A program made the position numbers and the translations under genes. Shown here piece after piece: positions 1 to 7,934 of a DNA stretch of 64,000 nucleotides. The stretch comes from Actinoplanes subtropicus (GTDB taxonomy: Bacteria > Actinomycetota > Actinomycetes > Mycobacteriales > Micromonosporaceae): contig NZ_JOJL01000042.1 in assembly GCF_000721705.1 (NCBI RefSeq), forward strand, positions 1 through 64,000, read 5' to 3'. The notes below the pieces were generated by a model that saw nothing but the letters and a program-made list of their open reading frames with translations, did no database searches and was not told where the DNA came from. Position 1 is the stretch's first letter; every line of letters starts with the position of its first letter.

Positions 1-65
1 GAGACGGTGCACAGCAACGGTGTCCATGCCTTGACGACACCAAGATCAAGCCACAGCTGTCACCA

Positions 66-137
66 TCAACCACCCAAAAGATGACAAAGCACTACTAGGG
101 CGACGACGGCGGTCAGGAGCAGCGCCGCGTTGGCCAT
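66..137 (-). CDS. 23-residue single-span hydrophobic peptide
   Basis: The frame encodes 23 residues that are almost entirely hydrophobic (Leu, Val, Ala), enough for one membrane span, ending CHLLGG. A strong Shine-Dalgarno, GAGGAGG at 147-153, lies 9 nt before the ATG, which is the main reason to believe it is translated. It resembles small membrane peptides in general. KdpF was considered but the usual KdpF pattern is not evident, and the next gene on this strand lies outside the window. The function is unknown. Could be a chance ORF. Confidence 0.45.
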   Translation of the reverse strand: MANAALLLTAVVALVVLCHLLGG

Positions 138-202
138 CTCTGGTCGCCTCCTCGCTGCGATTGCTGTCGACCTCGATTGTGATCCCGCGCCGGGCGTCGC
201 GC

Positions 203-278
203 GACCCGGCGGGCCTGCCCGGCGGCCGGGCTTGGAGCGGGACCCGGCGGGCCCGCCCGGCGGCCGGGCGCGGAGCGT
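203..278. repeat. two tandem 38-bp GC-rich repeats
   Basis: Two adjacent 38-bp units (203-240 and 241-278) are near-identical and rich in CCCGGCGGGC and GGCGGCCGGG blocks. They fill much of the 300-bp gap between the small peptide gene and the first hydrolase operon. I see no gene in this stretch. Confidence 0.7.
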
Positions 279-373
279 GCCCCCGCGCCCGGCCGGTCCG
301 CTGCACCGGGGACTCGGCTTGATCCCGTACCGGCGAAGTGTGGAACCGGATCTCGCAGGGTGACCAAGTCGCC

Positions 374-402
374 TTGACGTCGGCGGCGCATCGGCGGAAG
401 AT
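374..402 (+). promoter_or_regulatory. promoter of the FAH operon
   Basis: TTGACG (374-379) and GAAGAT (397-402) are separated by 17 bp. Transcription would start near 409, so the 418-436 motif lies just downstream of the start point and before the ATG at 442. Confidence 0.45.
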
Positions 403-417
403 TCCTCCCGGAGAAAC

Positions 418-436
418 CTACTTTCGGAGAGCGAGA
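418..436 (+). promoter_or_regulatory. candidate IclR operator, copy 1
   Basis: CTACTTTCGGAGAGCGAGA recurs, with one mismatch in 19, on the opposite strand at 5311-5329, inside the IclR promoter. It contains the Shine-Dalgarno of the gene at 442, so a bound repressor could block both transcription and ribosome entry. Its core CTTTCGGAGAG is nearly palindromic. Confidence 0.6.
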
Positions 437-441
437 GTGCG

Positions 442-1323
442 ATGCGGCTGATCACTTTCGACGACGGGCGTGTGGGGCGGATCGACGGGGAGACCGTGAT
501 CGAGCTCGGCTGCGGGTCGACGCGGGAGTTCTTCGAGCGCGGCGGTAGTGTGCCGGAGACCGGTGAGCGGCTCGCCCTCGCGGACGTGACGCTGCGTGCG
601 CCGATCCAGCCGAAGAAGTTCTTCCACACCGCCGGTAACTTCGCCGTGCATCACGAGGAGTTGCAGAAGGTCAGCTGGTCACATCCGGTGCACAAGGGGA
701 TCGTGTTCTTCCAGAACGTGGACGCGATCATCGGGCCGGAGGACGCGATCGTCTATCCCGAGGGGCTGACCAGGGAGCTGGACTACGAGCTCGAGCTCGC
801 GGTGATCATCGGGAAGACCGGGGGCTGGTTCGGGCCGGAGGAGGCGGTCGACTACATCGCCGGTTACACCGTGTTCAACGACATCACCGCGCGGGACATC
901 CAGCGGCGCGAGATGAAGTCGGGCGTGTTCTCGTTCTCGAAGGGGATCGACACGTTCTGCCCGATCGGGCCGTGGATCGTGACCGCCGACGAGGTGCCGG
1001 ACGCGCAGAAGCTGGCCATGGAGCTGCGGGTCAACGGCGAGGTGCGGCAGAGCGGCAACACCGACCAGATGGTGCTCTCGATCCCGCACCTGGTCGCGTT
1101 CCACTCGCCGCAGGGCTACACGGCCGGCGACATCATCACCACCGGCACGATCTCCGGCGTCGCGGCGGTGCAGCCGAACCCGTTCGACTTCTACCTCAAG
1201 CCCGGCGACGTCGTCGAGGCCGAGATCGCGGGCGTCGGCACGCTGCGCAACCACGTCGTGCCGTGGAGCGCCGCGCACGACACGCCGCCTTACTCGGGGT
1301 CGCTGTACTCCGAGGACGTCTGA
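442..1323 (+). CDS. fumarylacetoacetate hydrolase family protein
   Basis: A 293-residue FAH-fold enzyme. The metal-binding set is visible: E116-x-E118 in DYELELAVIIGK, D147 in VFNDITARD, and K167 in FSKGIDTFCPIGP. The C-terminal TGTISGV stretch is the usual family loop. Family members hydrolyse or decarboxylate 1,3-diketones from aromatic catabolism, including HpaG/HpcE-type isomerases and decarboxylases. The substrate here cannot be read from sequence. It is the first gene of an operon; the next FAH gene starts 2 nt after its stop. A motif shared with the IclR promoter sits immediately upstream, suggesting control by the IclR protein at 5340. Probably cytosolic. Confidence 0.88.
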   Translation: MRLITFDDGRVGRIDGETVIELGCGSTREFFERGGSVPETGERLALADVTLRAPIQPKKFFHTAGNFAVHHEELQKVSWSHPVHKGIVFFQNVDAIIGPEDAIVYPEGLTRELDYELELAVIIGKTGGWFGPEEAVDYIAGYTVFNDITARDIQRREMKSGVFSFSKGIDTFCPIGPWIVTADEVPDAQKLAMELRVNGEVRQSGNTDQMVLSIPHLVAFHSPQGYTAGDIITTGTISGVAAVQPNPFDFYLKPGDVVEAEIAGVGTLRNHVVPWSAAHDTPPYSGSLYSEDV

Positions 1324-1325
1324 TC

Positions 1326-2147
1326 ATGCGATTCGGGACGATCGACGGCCGGCTCGTCGTCGTGCGCGAGGGGCTGGCGCTGGACGTGGCGCGGCACAGC
1401 TCGTTCTCGAGCGATCCGCTGCAGGTTCTGGCGCGGTTTGACGCCTTTGCCGCCTGGGCCGCCGAGGCGGACTTTTCGGAAGCCGTGCCGGCCGAGAACC
1501 TCGGCCCGCCGGTGCCCAACCCCCGGCAGGTCTTCGCGGTCGCTCTCAACTATCGCCCGCACGCCGCCGAGGCCGGCTTCCGGCCCCCGGGCGAGCCGCT
1601 GGTCTTCACGAAGTTCCCGTCCTGCATCGCCGGCCCGGATACCGAGGTCACCCTGCCGCCAGGCAAGCCGGACTGGGAGATCGAGGTGGTCGCCGTGATC
1701 GGTCGTGGCGGCTATCGGATCGAACGCGATCGGGCGTGGGAAACGATCGCCGGGCTGACCGTCGGGCAGGATCTCTCCGAGCGGGTGGTCCAGTCGCGCG
1801 GCACCCCGGCGCAGTTCTCGCTCGGCAAGTCGTTCCCCGGGTTCGGGCCGATCGGGCCGGTCGTGGTCTCGCCAGACGAACTGCCGTCTCGCGACGACCT
1901 GGCCTTCGAGTGCCGCCTCGACGGCGAGGTGGTCCAGCACGGTCGCACCAGTCAGATGATCTTCCCGCTCGACGACCTGGTCGCCCGCATCTCGGCGATC
2001 TGCCCGCTGCTGCCGGGGGATCTCATTTTCACCGGTACGCCGGCGGGGGTCGGCAACCGCCGCAATCCGCCCCGCTACCTGCGGTCGGGGGAGACACTGG
2101 TCAGTCGGGTGGACGGGATCGGGGAGATCCGCCAGACCTTCGTCTGA
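1326..2147 (+). CDS. second fumarylacetoacetate hydrolase family protein
   Basis: A 273-residue FAH-fold protein starting 2 nt after the preceding FAH gene, so almost certainly co-translated. Metal ligands E118-x-E120 (DWEIEVVAVIGR) and D149 (VGQDLSERV), with K168 in LGKSFPGFGPIGP, are conserved, and FTGTPAGVG is the C-terminal family signature. It is closer to the 2-keto-4-pentenoate hydratase / oxaloacetate tautomerase / ureidoglycolate lyase type than its neighbour. Two different FAH enzymes in tandem suggest successive steps on one ring-cleavage or diketone product. The pathway is inferred from context only. Confidence 0.88.
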   Translation: MRFGTIDGRLVVVREGLALDVARHSSFSSDPLQVLARFDAFAAWAAEADFSEAVPAENLGPPVPNPRQVFAVALNYRPHAAEAGFRPPGEPLVFTKFPSCIAGPDTEVTLPPGKPDWEIEVVAVIGRGGYRIERDRAWETIAGLTVGQDLSERVVQSRGTPAQFSLGKSFPGFGPIGPVVVSPDELPSRDDLAFECRLDGEVVQHGRTSQMIFPLDDLVARISAICPLLPGDLIFTGTPAGVGNRRNPPRYLRSGETLVSRVDGIGEIRQTFV

Positions 2148-2232
2148 GGTCGACAGTGAACGGCCAACCGTCGGCCAGGAGGGGGCCGACGGAGGCCAGC
2201 GGTTCGAGAATGCCGGGCGCCCGGCCGGCCCC

Positions 2233-2238
2233 TAGGCT
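2233..2238 (+). promoter_or_regulatory. leaderless -10 hexamer
   Basis: TAGGCT ends 7 nt before the ATG at 2246, and there is no Shine-Dalgarno, so the mRNA probably begins at or next to the start codon. No convincing -35 is visible. Confidence 0.5.
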
Positions 2239-2245
2239 GGGCGCC

Positions 2246-3031
2246 ATGGGTGACGAGCGCGGCTACTCCTCGGCAGAACTTCCGCTCTACTACGAATGGC
2301 ACGGCAAGGCGGCCGGCGACCAGCCCCCGCTGCTACTCATTCACGGCGGTGGCTCGACCATCGAGTCGAACTGGGCGCTGCTGATCGAGGCGCTGGCGGG
2401 ATCGCGCCGCCTCCTCGCGATCGAGTTGCAGGGGCACGGGCGAACCGGGTCGGGTTCGGGGCCGGCCTCGTTCGAGGGATCGGCCGACGGGCTGGCCGCG
2501 CTGTTGACGGAGCTGGGCGCCGGGCCGGTGGACGTGCTCGGGTTCAGCAACGGCGGTCAGGTCGCGTTGCAGCTGGCCGCGCGGCACCCAGAAGCAATCC
2601 GGCGGCTGATCGTCGCGTCGGCGCCGTTCCGCCGGGACGGGATGATCGACGGATTCTGGGACGGGATGGCCGCGGGCACCCTCGCCGACATGCCACAGGT
2701 CTACCTCGACGCCGACCTCGCGGTCAGCGGCGACCCGGAGCACGGCGTGCGGATGTTCCATCTCGATCGGGAGCAGATGCTGACCGGCTTCACCGACTTC
2801 CCGGACAGCCTGATCGCCTCGATCGCCGCGCCCACGCTCGTGGTCGCGGCCGACCGTGATGTGATCCGGGTCGAGCACGCGGCGCGGCTGGCCGAGCTGA
2901 TCGGAAACGCACGGCTTCTCATCGTGCCCGCCGGCCACGGCGACTACCTGGGCGAAGTGCTGGCCGCGGCGGGCGACAGCGGGTCGCTCGAGCGGACGCT
3001 GCCGTTCCTGACCGCTTTCCTGGACGACTGA
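2246..3031 (+). CDS. alpha/beta hydrolase
   Basis: A 261-residue alpha/beta-hydrolase-fold protein. HGGG (residues 33-36) supplies the oxyanion hole, GFSNGG carries the nucleophile S101, an acid follows in VVAADRDV, and the catalytic His is in PAGHGDY near the C-terminus. There is no signal peptide, so it should be cytosolic. It is probably transcribed from its own leaderless promoter although it follows the FAH operon by about 100 bp. Hydrolases of this type often cleave C-C or ester bonds in the same pathways as FAH enzymes; the substrate is unknown. Confidence 0.85.
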   Translation: MGDERGYSSAELPLYYEWHGKAAGDQPPLLLIHGGGSTIESNWALLIEALAGSRRLLAIELQGHGRTGSGSGPASFEGSADGLAALLTELGAGPVDVLGFSNGGQVALQLAARHPEAIRRLIVASAPFRRDGMIDGFWDGMAAGTLADMPQVYLDADLAVSGDPEHGVRMFHLDREQMLTGFTDFPDSLIASIAAPTLVVAADRDVIRVEHAARLAELIGNARLLIVPAGHGDYLGEVLAAAGDSGSLERTLPFLTAFLDD

Positions 3032-3037
3032 CAACGG

Positions 3038-3072
3038 GCCCCGGCCGCGGTGACCCAGCCGTGGTCCGGGGC
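3038..3072. terminator. hairpin between convergent genes
   Basis: GCCCCGG (3038-3044) pairs with CCGGGGC (3066-3072), with a further near-complementary CCGCGG/CCGTGG inside. It lies just after the hydrolase stop and before the end of the opposing esterase, so it may serve both. There is no T-tract, as is usual in this DNA. Confidence 0.5.
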
Positions 3073-3161
3073 GATTCCGGTCGGCCGTGCCGCACCGGAT
3101 CATCCGCGAACCGTGTCATCAGCGATCAGGCCGGCGCGTCGGTACTCGCCGGATTCCGCGC

Positions 3162-3944
3162 TCAGCTCAGGAACGCCACCGACCGGCGGACCAGCTCCCG
3201 GACCGCCGGCTCGTCCAGGCCCGCGAACATGTGCGTGCCGCCGGGGATCAGCTCGACCGTGGCGGAGGCGCCTTCCGAGGTGAGGGCCGACGCGAGCCGC
3301 GCGCTCTGCCGGGGTGGGACCGCCAGGTCGGCGGTGCCGTGCAGGAGCAGGAACGGCGGCGCCTCGCCGTGCGCGTGATGAACCGGGCTCGCGGCCGCGG
3401 CCAGATCCGGCCGCTCGTCGAGAGCGGCGCCGATCAGCTGGCCCTCCCGCGAGCCGGCGCTGCGGTCGCCCGTGCCGCCCGCATCGTCGATGTCCTTGGA
3501 GAGCGCGTCGAAATCGGTCGGCGCGTACCAGCAGACGACCGCGGCGATCGGCGAGCCGGGGGCGAGGGCCGCCAGCGCCGCCAGCTGGCCACCGGCCGAC
3601 GTCCCCCAGCAGACCAACCGATCAGATTCGATCCTGTACGCCTGCCGCGACTCCCCGAGGAAACGCAGCGCCGCCTGGACGTCGTCGAGCTGGGCCGGGA
3701 AGAGCGCCTCGCCGCTCAGCCGGTACTCGACGCTGGCCACGGCCAGCCCGAGCGACGCCACCTCCGCGAAGAACCAGGACGCGGCCGGCCCGGGCCCCTC
3801 GCGCCGGCTGCCCACGCGCCAGCCGCCGCCGTGCAGGTAGACGCAGAGCGTGGTCGCGCCGGTCGGCACGTACAGATCGAGGGCGAGCGGCCGGAACCCG
3901 TTGCGCCGTGCGTACACGACGTCGCGGTGAACGGAAATGCTCAT
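3162..3944 (-). CDS. alpha/beta hydrolase, hormone-sensitive-lipase-like esterase
   Basis: 260 residues with HGGGW (38-42) as oxyanion motif, GTSAGG containing the nucleophile S116, an acidic residue in LHGTADLAVP and His in GGTHMF. This is the carboxylesterase / BD-FAE layout. No export signal is seen. Its ATG overlaps the stop of the upstream amidohydrolase by 4 nt (ATGA), so the two are translationally coupled and likely act on the same compound, for example ester cleavage followed by amide or lactone cleavage. That order is inference. Confidence 0.87.
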   Translation of the reverse strand: MSISVHRDVVYARRNGFRPLALDLYVPTGATTLCVYLHGGGWRVGSRREGPGPAASWFFAEVASLGLAVASVEYRLSGEALFPAQLDDVQAALRFLGESRQAYRIESDRLVCWGTSAGGQLAALAALAPGSPIAAVVCWYAPTDFDALSKDIDDAGGTGDRSAGSREGQLIGAALDERPDLAAAASPVHHAHGEAPPFLLLHGTADLAVPPRQSARLASALTSEGASATVELIPGGTHMFAGLDEPAVRELVRRSVAFLS

Positions 3945-5200
3945 GCGACCGCGGGTGCCTTGTGGAAGCGGCCGGCCTGCATGATGACCCGCAGTTTGTC
4001 GCGGTCCTGCAGTACGCGTACGTCCTCCGCGGGGTTGCCCTCGACCACCAGGACGTCGGCGATCCAGCCCGGCTTCAGCATCCCGATGTCGCCGAGGCCG
4101 AGCAGCTGACCGCCGTACCGGGTGACCGCGGTGAGCGCCTCGAGCGGGGTGTAGCCGAGAACGTCGACGAACAACTCGAGGTCGCGCGCGTTGCGGCCGA
4201 TCGGGTTGTTCGGGAACCCGTAGTCGCCGCCCGGCAGCGCGCGGATGCCCCGGCGCCGGATCTCGGGGTAGACGGCGGCCATGCCCTCCAGCGCGGCGAC
4301 CGAGCCCATCTTCTCGGCGACCTCGCGGGTGATGCCGAACTCCTCGCCCTCGTACACGTTCGCGTACATGATGCCCGGCGCGGGCGACACGAAGACCTCG
4401 TCCTTCACCGACTCGAGCAGATCGAGCGCTTCCTCGTCGGCGTACGTGCAGTGGTAGATCGACCGGAAACCGGCCTTGACCGCGATTTTGACCGACTCGG
4501 CGGACTGGGCGTGGCAGTTGAGCCAGACGCCCGACTCGCGGGCCTGCGCGCCGGCCGCCATCGCCTCCTCGAGCGTGTACTGGGTGATCTGCGAGCCGCC
4601 CTCGATGAACACGTCATCGTTGCTGAGCAGGAACTTCACGCTGTCGTACCCCTGGGCCGCCATGTCGCGGACCCAGCGCGCACAGGCCTCGGGCCCCTGC
4701 CAGTCCGGCTCGACGTGCCCGTCCGGGCGGACCGGATGATTGTCCCGCTCCATACTCGCCGCGCGCATCCGCGGGCCCGGCACCGCGCCCGCCTTGATCT
4801 TGTCGCGGAGGATCACCTCGACCGGCATGGGCAGGATCGATCCGGCCGAGTAGGCCGAGGTGAAGCCGGCGTCGAGCAGGATCGACGCGTTTCGCTCGGC
4901 GCGCGCCAGCTCGCTCGGCAGGCCCTCGATGTGATGGAAGAACGACACGTCCAGCGGCGGGTTGAACGACGGGTCGATGTGCCCGACCGCCGACGGGAAG
5001 GTCAGATGTGCGTGCGACTCGACCATGCCCGGCATGACCGTACAGCCGGTGGCGTCGACCACCTGGTCATCGCCATGATCGTCCTGCCAGGCCGGGCGCA
5101 CCTCGACGACCCGGTCACCCTCGACCACCACCTCGCCCGGCGCGGGCGCGGCGCCGCTGCCGTCGAAGACGAGCCCGTTGGTGAAGACCGTGCGCGCCAT
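3941..5200 (-). CDS. metal-dependent amidohydrolase family protein
   Basis: 419 residues of the amidohydrolase superfamily (imidazolonepropionase/prolidase-like). The N-terminal beta-sandwich leads into the first metal motif HAH (63-65, in ESHAHLTF). A second His cluster appears in NCHAQS and IYHCTYADEE, and a C-terminal GWIADVLVVEGNP strand closes the composite domain. These enzymes hydrolyse C-N bonds or lactones using one or two divalent metals. It is the first gene of the operon with the esterase at 3162 and diverges from the IclR gene. TTGACA (reverse complement of 5273-5278) and a weak -10 fit a promoter in the gap. Confidence 0.86.
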   Translation of the reverse strand: MARTVFTNGLVFDGSGAAPAPGEVVVEGDRVVEVRPAWQDDHGDDQVVDATGCTVMPGMVESHAHLTFPSAVGHIDPSFNPPLDVSFFHHIEGLPSELARAERNASILLDAGFTSAYSAGSILPMPVEVILRDKIKAGAVPGPRMRAASMERDNHPVRPDGHVEPDWQGPEACARWVRDMAAQGYDSVKFLLSNDDVFIEGGSQITQYTLEEAMAAGAQARESGVWLNCHAQSAESVKIAVKAGFRSIYHCTYADEEALDLLESVKDEVFVSPAPGIMYANVYEGEEFGITREVAEKMGSVAALEGMAAVYPEIRRRGIRALPGGDYGFPNNPIGRNARDLELFVDVLGYTPLEALTAVTRYGGQLLGLGDIGMLKPGWIADVLVVEGNPAEDVRVLQDRDKLRVIMQAGRFHKAPAVA

Positions 5201-5210
5201 GACTTCCCAC

Positions 5211-5225
5211 TTTCACCAGGCGAAA
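5211..5225. promoter_or_regulatory. imperfect palindrome before the amidohydrolase start
   Basis: TTTCACCAGGCGAAA is a 15-bp interrupted palindrome 11 nt upstream of the amidohydrolase start codon. It may be a further regulator site. It is not identical to the 19-bp shared motif. Confidence 0.3.
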
Positions 5226-5303
5226 ACGGCTTCCATCGGCCGTTACCCGAGTGTTTCCGGTTGTGACGTGGGTGTCAATGCTCCCACCCGAACTTCCGCG
5301 ACC

Positions 5304-5332
5304 TTGCACTTCTCACTCTCCGAAAGTAGCTT
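5304..5332 (+). promoter_or_regulatory. IclR gene promoter (leaderless)
   Basis: TTGCAC (5304-5309), a 17-bp spacer and TAGCTT (5327-5332) form a good sigma70-like promoter. The -10 ends 7 nt before the ATG at 5340, and no Shine-Dalgarno is present. Confidence 0.65.
5311..5329 (-). promoter_or_regulatory. candidate IclR operator, copy 2
   Basis: On the minus strand this reads CTACTTTCGGAGAGTGAGA, 18 of 19 identical to 418-436. It fills the spacer and overlaps the -10 of the IclR promoter, the expected place for autorepression, and lies upstream of the divergent amidohydrolase. Confidence 0.6.
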
Positions 5333-5339
5333 CCACGTC

Positions 5340-6122
5340 ATGACGGCGCGGGGACGGACCGGGTATCGGGTCGAGGCGCTCGCCAAGGGACTGCGGATCC
5401 TCTCGCTCTTCACCGAGCAGCGGCCGACCTGGCGGGTCAGCGACATCGGGCCGGCGGTCGGCATGCCGCTTCCGACCGTCTACCGGGTGGTGATGACGCT
5501 GACCGCGGAGGGCTATCTCGATCACCTGCCGACCGGCGACTACCGGCCGGCGGAGCGGGTGCTCACGCTCGGGACGTCGGCGCTGCGCGGTCTCGACCTG
5601 GTCGAGGCGGCCACGCCGCACCTGCAGAGGCTGGCCGCGGCCACCGGCGAGACGGTCGACCTGGCCGTGCTCACCGGCGATCAGGTGCTCTACCTGGTCC
5701 GCCTGCGCAACGCCGACCTGGTGACCGCGAACATCCAGGTCGGGTCGACGCTGCCCGCGGTGCACACCTCGATCGGAAAGTTGCCGCTCGCCCACCTCGA
5801 CGACGCCGGCCTCGAGGAGCGGGTGTCGGCGGATTCGTTCGCGTTCAACCACGGGCCGAACGCGAAGCTCTCGCTGGACGAGCTGCGCGACGAGCTCACG
5901 AAGATCAGACAGGACGGGTGGGCCATGCAGGACGAGGAGTTGGCGTACGGCTTGCGAGCGGTCGCCGCGCCGGTGCGGGGCGCGGACGGTTCGGTCGTGG
6001 CTGGAGCGAATCTGGCCGTTCAGTCGCGAGACTGGTCGTCGCAGCGCATCGTCCGCGAACTGCGGCCGCTCGTGACCGCCGCCTGCGACGACATCTCGGC
6101 GATCCTGGGTTTCGCCGGATGA
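5340..6122 (+). CDS. IclR-family transcriptional regulator
   Basis: 260 residues. The N-terminal winged helix-turn-helix covers about residues 10-70 (ALAKGLRILSLF, then MPLPTVYRVVMTL as the recognition helix). The C-terminal effector domain (about 80-255) has the typical TSIGKLPLA segment and RAVAAPVRG. An in-frame extension upstream to about 5178 exists, but the promoter placement favours ATG 5340. It probably senses a pathway intermediate and controls the flanking catabolic operons. Its stop overlaps the next gene by 4 nt, so regulator and carboxymuconolactone-decarboxylase-like protein are co-expressed. Confidence 0.9.
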   Translation: MTARGRTGYRVEALAKGLRILSLFTEQRPTWRVSDIGPAVGMPLPTVYRVVMTLTAEGYLDHLPTGDYRPAERVLTLGTSALRGLDLVEAATPHLQRLAAATGETVDLAVLTGDQVLYLVRLRNADLVTANIQVGSTLPAVHTSIGKLPLAHLDDAGLEERVSADSFAFNHGPNAKLSLDELRDELTKIRQDGWAMQDEELAYGLRAVAAPVRGADGSVVAGANLAVQSRDWSSQRIVRELRPLVTAACDDISAILGFAG

Positions 6123-6670
6123 GCGAGCGCCTGCCGCGCCTGCGGCCGTCGTCGCTGACCGGCGACCAGCGCGCGCTGTACGAGACGATCGCCGGCGGTC
6201 CGCGGGCTTCCGGGCCGTTCGCGCTGGTCGGCGAGGACGGCGCGCTCGAGGGGCCGTTCAACGCGATGCTGCTGCAGCCCGCGCTGGGTGCCGCGCTGCA
6301 GGGTCTCGGCGGAGCGGTTCGCTACCGTACGGCGTTGAGCCCCCGAGCCCGCGAGATCGCCGTTCTCACCGTGGCCCGCGTCTGGGACAGCGCCTTCGAG
6401 CGGCACGCCCACGAGGCCGTCGCCCGGGCCGCGGGCATGTCCGAGGCCGAGCTGACCGCGCTGGCCGAGGGCGACCCGGCGGTCTTCCCCGACCCGTACG
6501 AGAAAACGGTCTTCTCGATCGCCGACGCTCTCGCGGCTCGCTCCGATCTCGCCGATCACGAGTACGCGGAGGCGGTCGAAACGCTCGGCCTGCCGATCGT
6601 CTTCGAGCTGACCACGCTGGTCGGCTACTACGCCACGCTGGCCCTGCAGATGCGGGTCTTCCGCACTTAG
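6119..6670 (+). CDS. carboxymuconolactone decarboxylase family protein
   Basis: 183 residues of the CMD/AhpD-like all-helical fold: RYRTALSPRAREIAVLTVARVWDS followed by FERHAHEAVARAAGMS and ELTTLVGYYATLALQM. The CxxC of peroxidase-type AhpD proteins is absent, so it belongs with the decarboxylase-like branch. 4-Carboxymuconolactone decarboxylase acts in the protocatechuate branch of the beta-ketoadipate pathway, but the other genes of that pathway are not here, so the exact reaction is open. The ATGA overlap with the IclR gene indicates translational coupling. Its TAG stop lies inside the -10 of the next gene. Confidence 0.82.
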   Translation: MSERLPRLRPSSLTGDQRALYETIAGGPRASGPFALVGEDGALEGPFNAMLLQPALGAALQGLGGAVRYRTALSPRAREIAVLTVARVWDSAFERHAHEAVARAAGMSEAELTALAEGDPAVFPDPYEKTVFSIADALAARSDLADHEYAEAVETLGLPIVFELTTLVGYYATLALQMRVFRT

Positions 6671-6673
6671 AAT
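6668..6673 (+). promoter_or_regulatory. leaderless -10 embedded in a stop codon
   Basis: TAGAAT ends 8 nt before the ATG at 6682. Its first three bases are the stop codon of the preceding gene. Confidence 0.5.
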
Positions 6674-6681
6674 CGACGGCT

Positions 6682-7281
6682 ATGAGCGTCATGGACTACG
6701 ACGAGGTCTACCGCTCGAGCCGGCCGCCCTGGCAGATCGGCGGGCCGCAGCCCGCGCTCGCCCCGGTGCTGGAGGGCGAGGTCCGCGGCCCGCGGGTCCT
6801 CGACGCCGGCTGCGGCCAGGGCGATCTGGCGATCGAGCTGGCCCGCCGCGGCTTCGAGGTGACCGGCTTCGACATCTCGGGCGTGGCGATCGATCAGGCT
6901 CGCGCCAAAGCGGCCGCGGCCGGTCTCTCGGTCACCTTCGAGGTGCAGGATGCGACCCGGCTGTCGTTGCCGGCCGCCTCGTTCCACTCGATCTTCGACT
7001 CGGGCCTGCTGCACAGCCTGTTTCGGATCGGTTCCGATCAGGTCGGCGCCTACCTGGCTCAGCTGCCCGGCCTGGCCGCGCCCGGGTGCGCCCTCTTCAT
7101 CGTCGCGGTGTCGATCGACGCGGGCGAGGGATGGGGCATCACCGAGGGCTTCCTGCGGGACGCGTTCGCCGCGCCGTTGTGGACCGGGACGAGCGTCGAG
7201 CCGATCCAGGTGACCGCCATGCCCGAGGGCGAGCCGCCGCTGTCGCTGCGCGCCCACCTGCTGCGCGCCGTCCGCGCCTGA
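6682..7281 (+). CDS. class I SAM-dependent methyltransferase
   Basis: 199 residues with a Rossmann methyltransferase core: motif I VLDAGCGQGD, acidic residue at the end of strand 2 (VTGFDIS), then DATRLSLP and FDSGLLHSL. The substrate is not evident; small soluble methyltransferases of this size act on small molecules or thiol/tellurite-type acceptors. It has its own leaderless promoter and ends 2 bp from the opposing gene at 7284, so no separate terminator space exists. Confidence 0.82.
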   Translation: MSVMDYDEVYRSSRPPWQIGGPQPALAPVLEGEVRGPRVLDAGCGQGDLAIELARRGFEVTGFDISGVAIDQARAKAAAAGLSVTFEVQDATRLSLPAASFHSIFDSGLLHSLFRIGSDQVGAYLAQLPGLAAPGCALFIVAVSIDAGEGWGITEGFLRDAFAAPLWTGTSVEPIQVTAMPEGEPPLSLRAHLLRAVRA

Positions 7282-7283
7282 TC

Positions 7284-7934
7284 TCAGGGCGCCGCGAGGG
7301 CGGGTGTGTGCTTCGCCCGGACCGGGACGCGGGTCGAGCCGCTCAGGATGGTGAAATCGGCGGTCAGGTGGACCGCCGCATCGGTCGGGACGATCGGGAT
7401 GTCGAAGGTCCAGCCGGGGCCGGCCGTCACCTCCGGCGGGCCCGCGGCGACGCCCGACCAGTCGCCGGCCGACTCGTAGTAGCCGCGCCAGGCGGTTTCC
7501 CGCCACTCGACGGTGGTCAGATCGATTCTGATCGGATCGGTGCCCCGGTGGGACAGCCGCGCGACGGTCGGCGACGGGTGGGACACCGCGACCGCGGCGC
7601 GCGGGAAGTCGGTGAGGCGGGTCAGCAGGTTCCGGGCGGCGACCGCCAGCGGCGACCCGAGGCCGGCGATCGCGATCGGGCCCGTCGCGGCCAATTCGAG
7701 CATCTCCTGACCGGAATCGGGGGGCGGGGGCGCGGCCGGCGGCGCCGACCCGGCCGATCCGATCAGGTCCCGGAGCCCGGCCAGCTCCGCGGCCGGGAGC
7801 ACGCCGGCGAACCAGCCCACGCCGCCCTCGCTCACGCTGCGCCAGCCCGAGATGGCGCCGTCGGCGGACACCTCGACGCTCTCCGCCACGGCGGGTGTCT
7901 GGCTGCCGTCCGTGACGACCAGTCGCAGGATCAT
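7284..7934 (-). CDS. unknown protein paired with the PG-binding metalloprotease
   Basis: 216 residues, no recognised family. It is rich in Ala, Pro and beta-forming stretches (TFDIPIVPTDAAVHLTADF) with a Pro-rich linker near residues 66-74. It has no signal peptide or membrane span. Its ATG overlaps the stop of the metalloprotease gene by 4 nt, so the two proteins are made together. A protease inhibitor, chaperone or structural partner are all possible; none can be shown from sequence. Confidence 0.7.
   Translation of the reverse strand: MILRLVVTDGSQTPAVAESVEVSADGAISGWRSVSEGGVGWFAGVLPAAELAGLRDLIGSAGSAPPAAPPPPDSGQEMLELAATGPIAIAGLGSPLAVAARNLLTRLTDFPRAAVAVSHPSPTVARLSHRGTDPIRIDLTTVEWRETAWRGYYESAGDWSGVAAGPPEVTAGPGWTFDIPIVPTDAAVHLTADFTILSGSTRVPVRAKHTPALAAP

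Noticed and set aside
66..137. KdpF (potassium ATPase small subunit)
   Set aside because: Length and hydrophobicity fit, but the usual KdpF residue pattern is not visible and no kdp gene is in the window.
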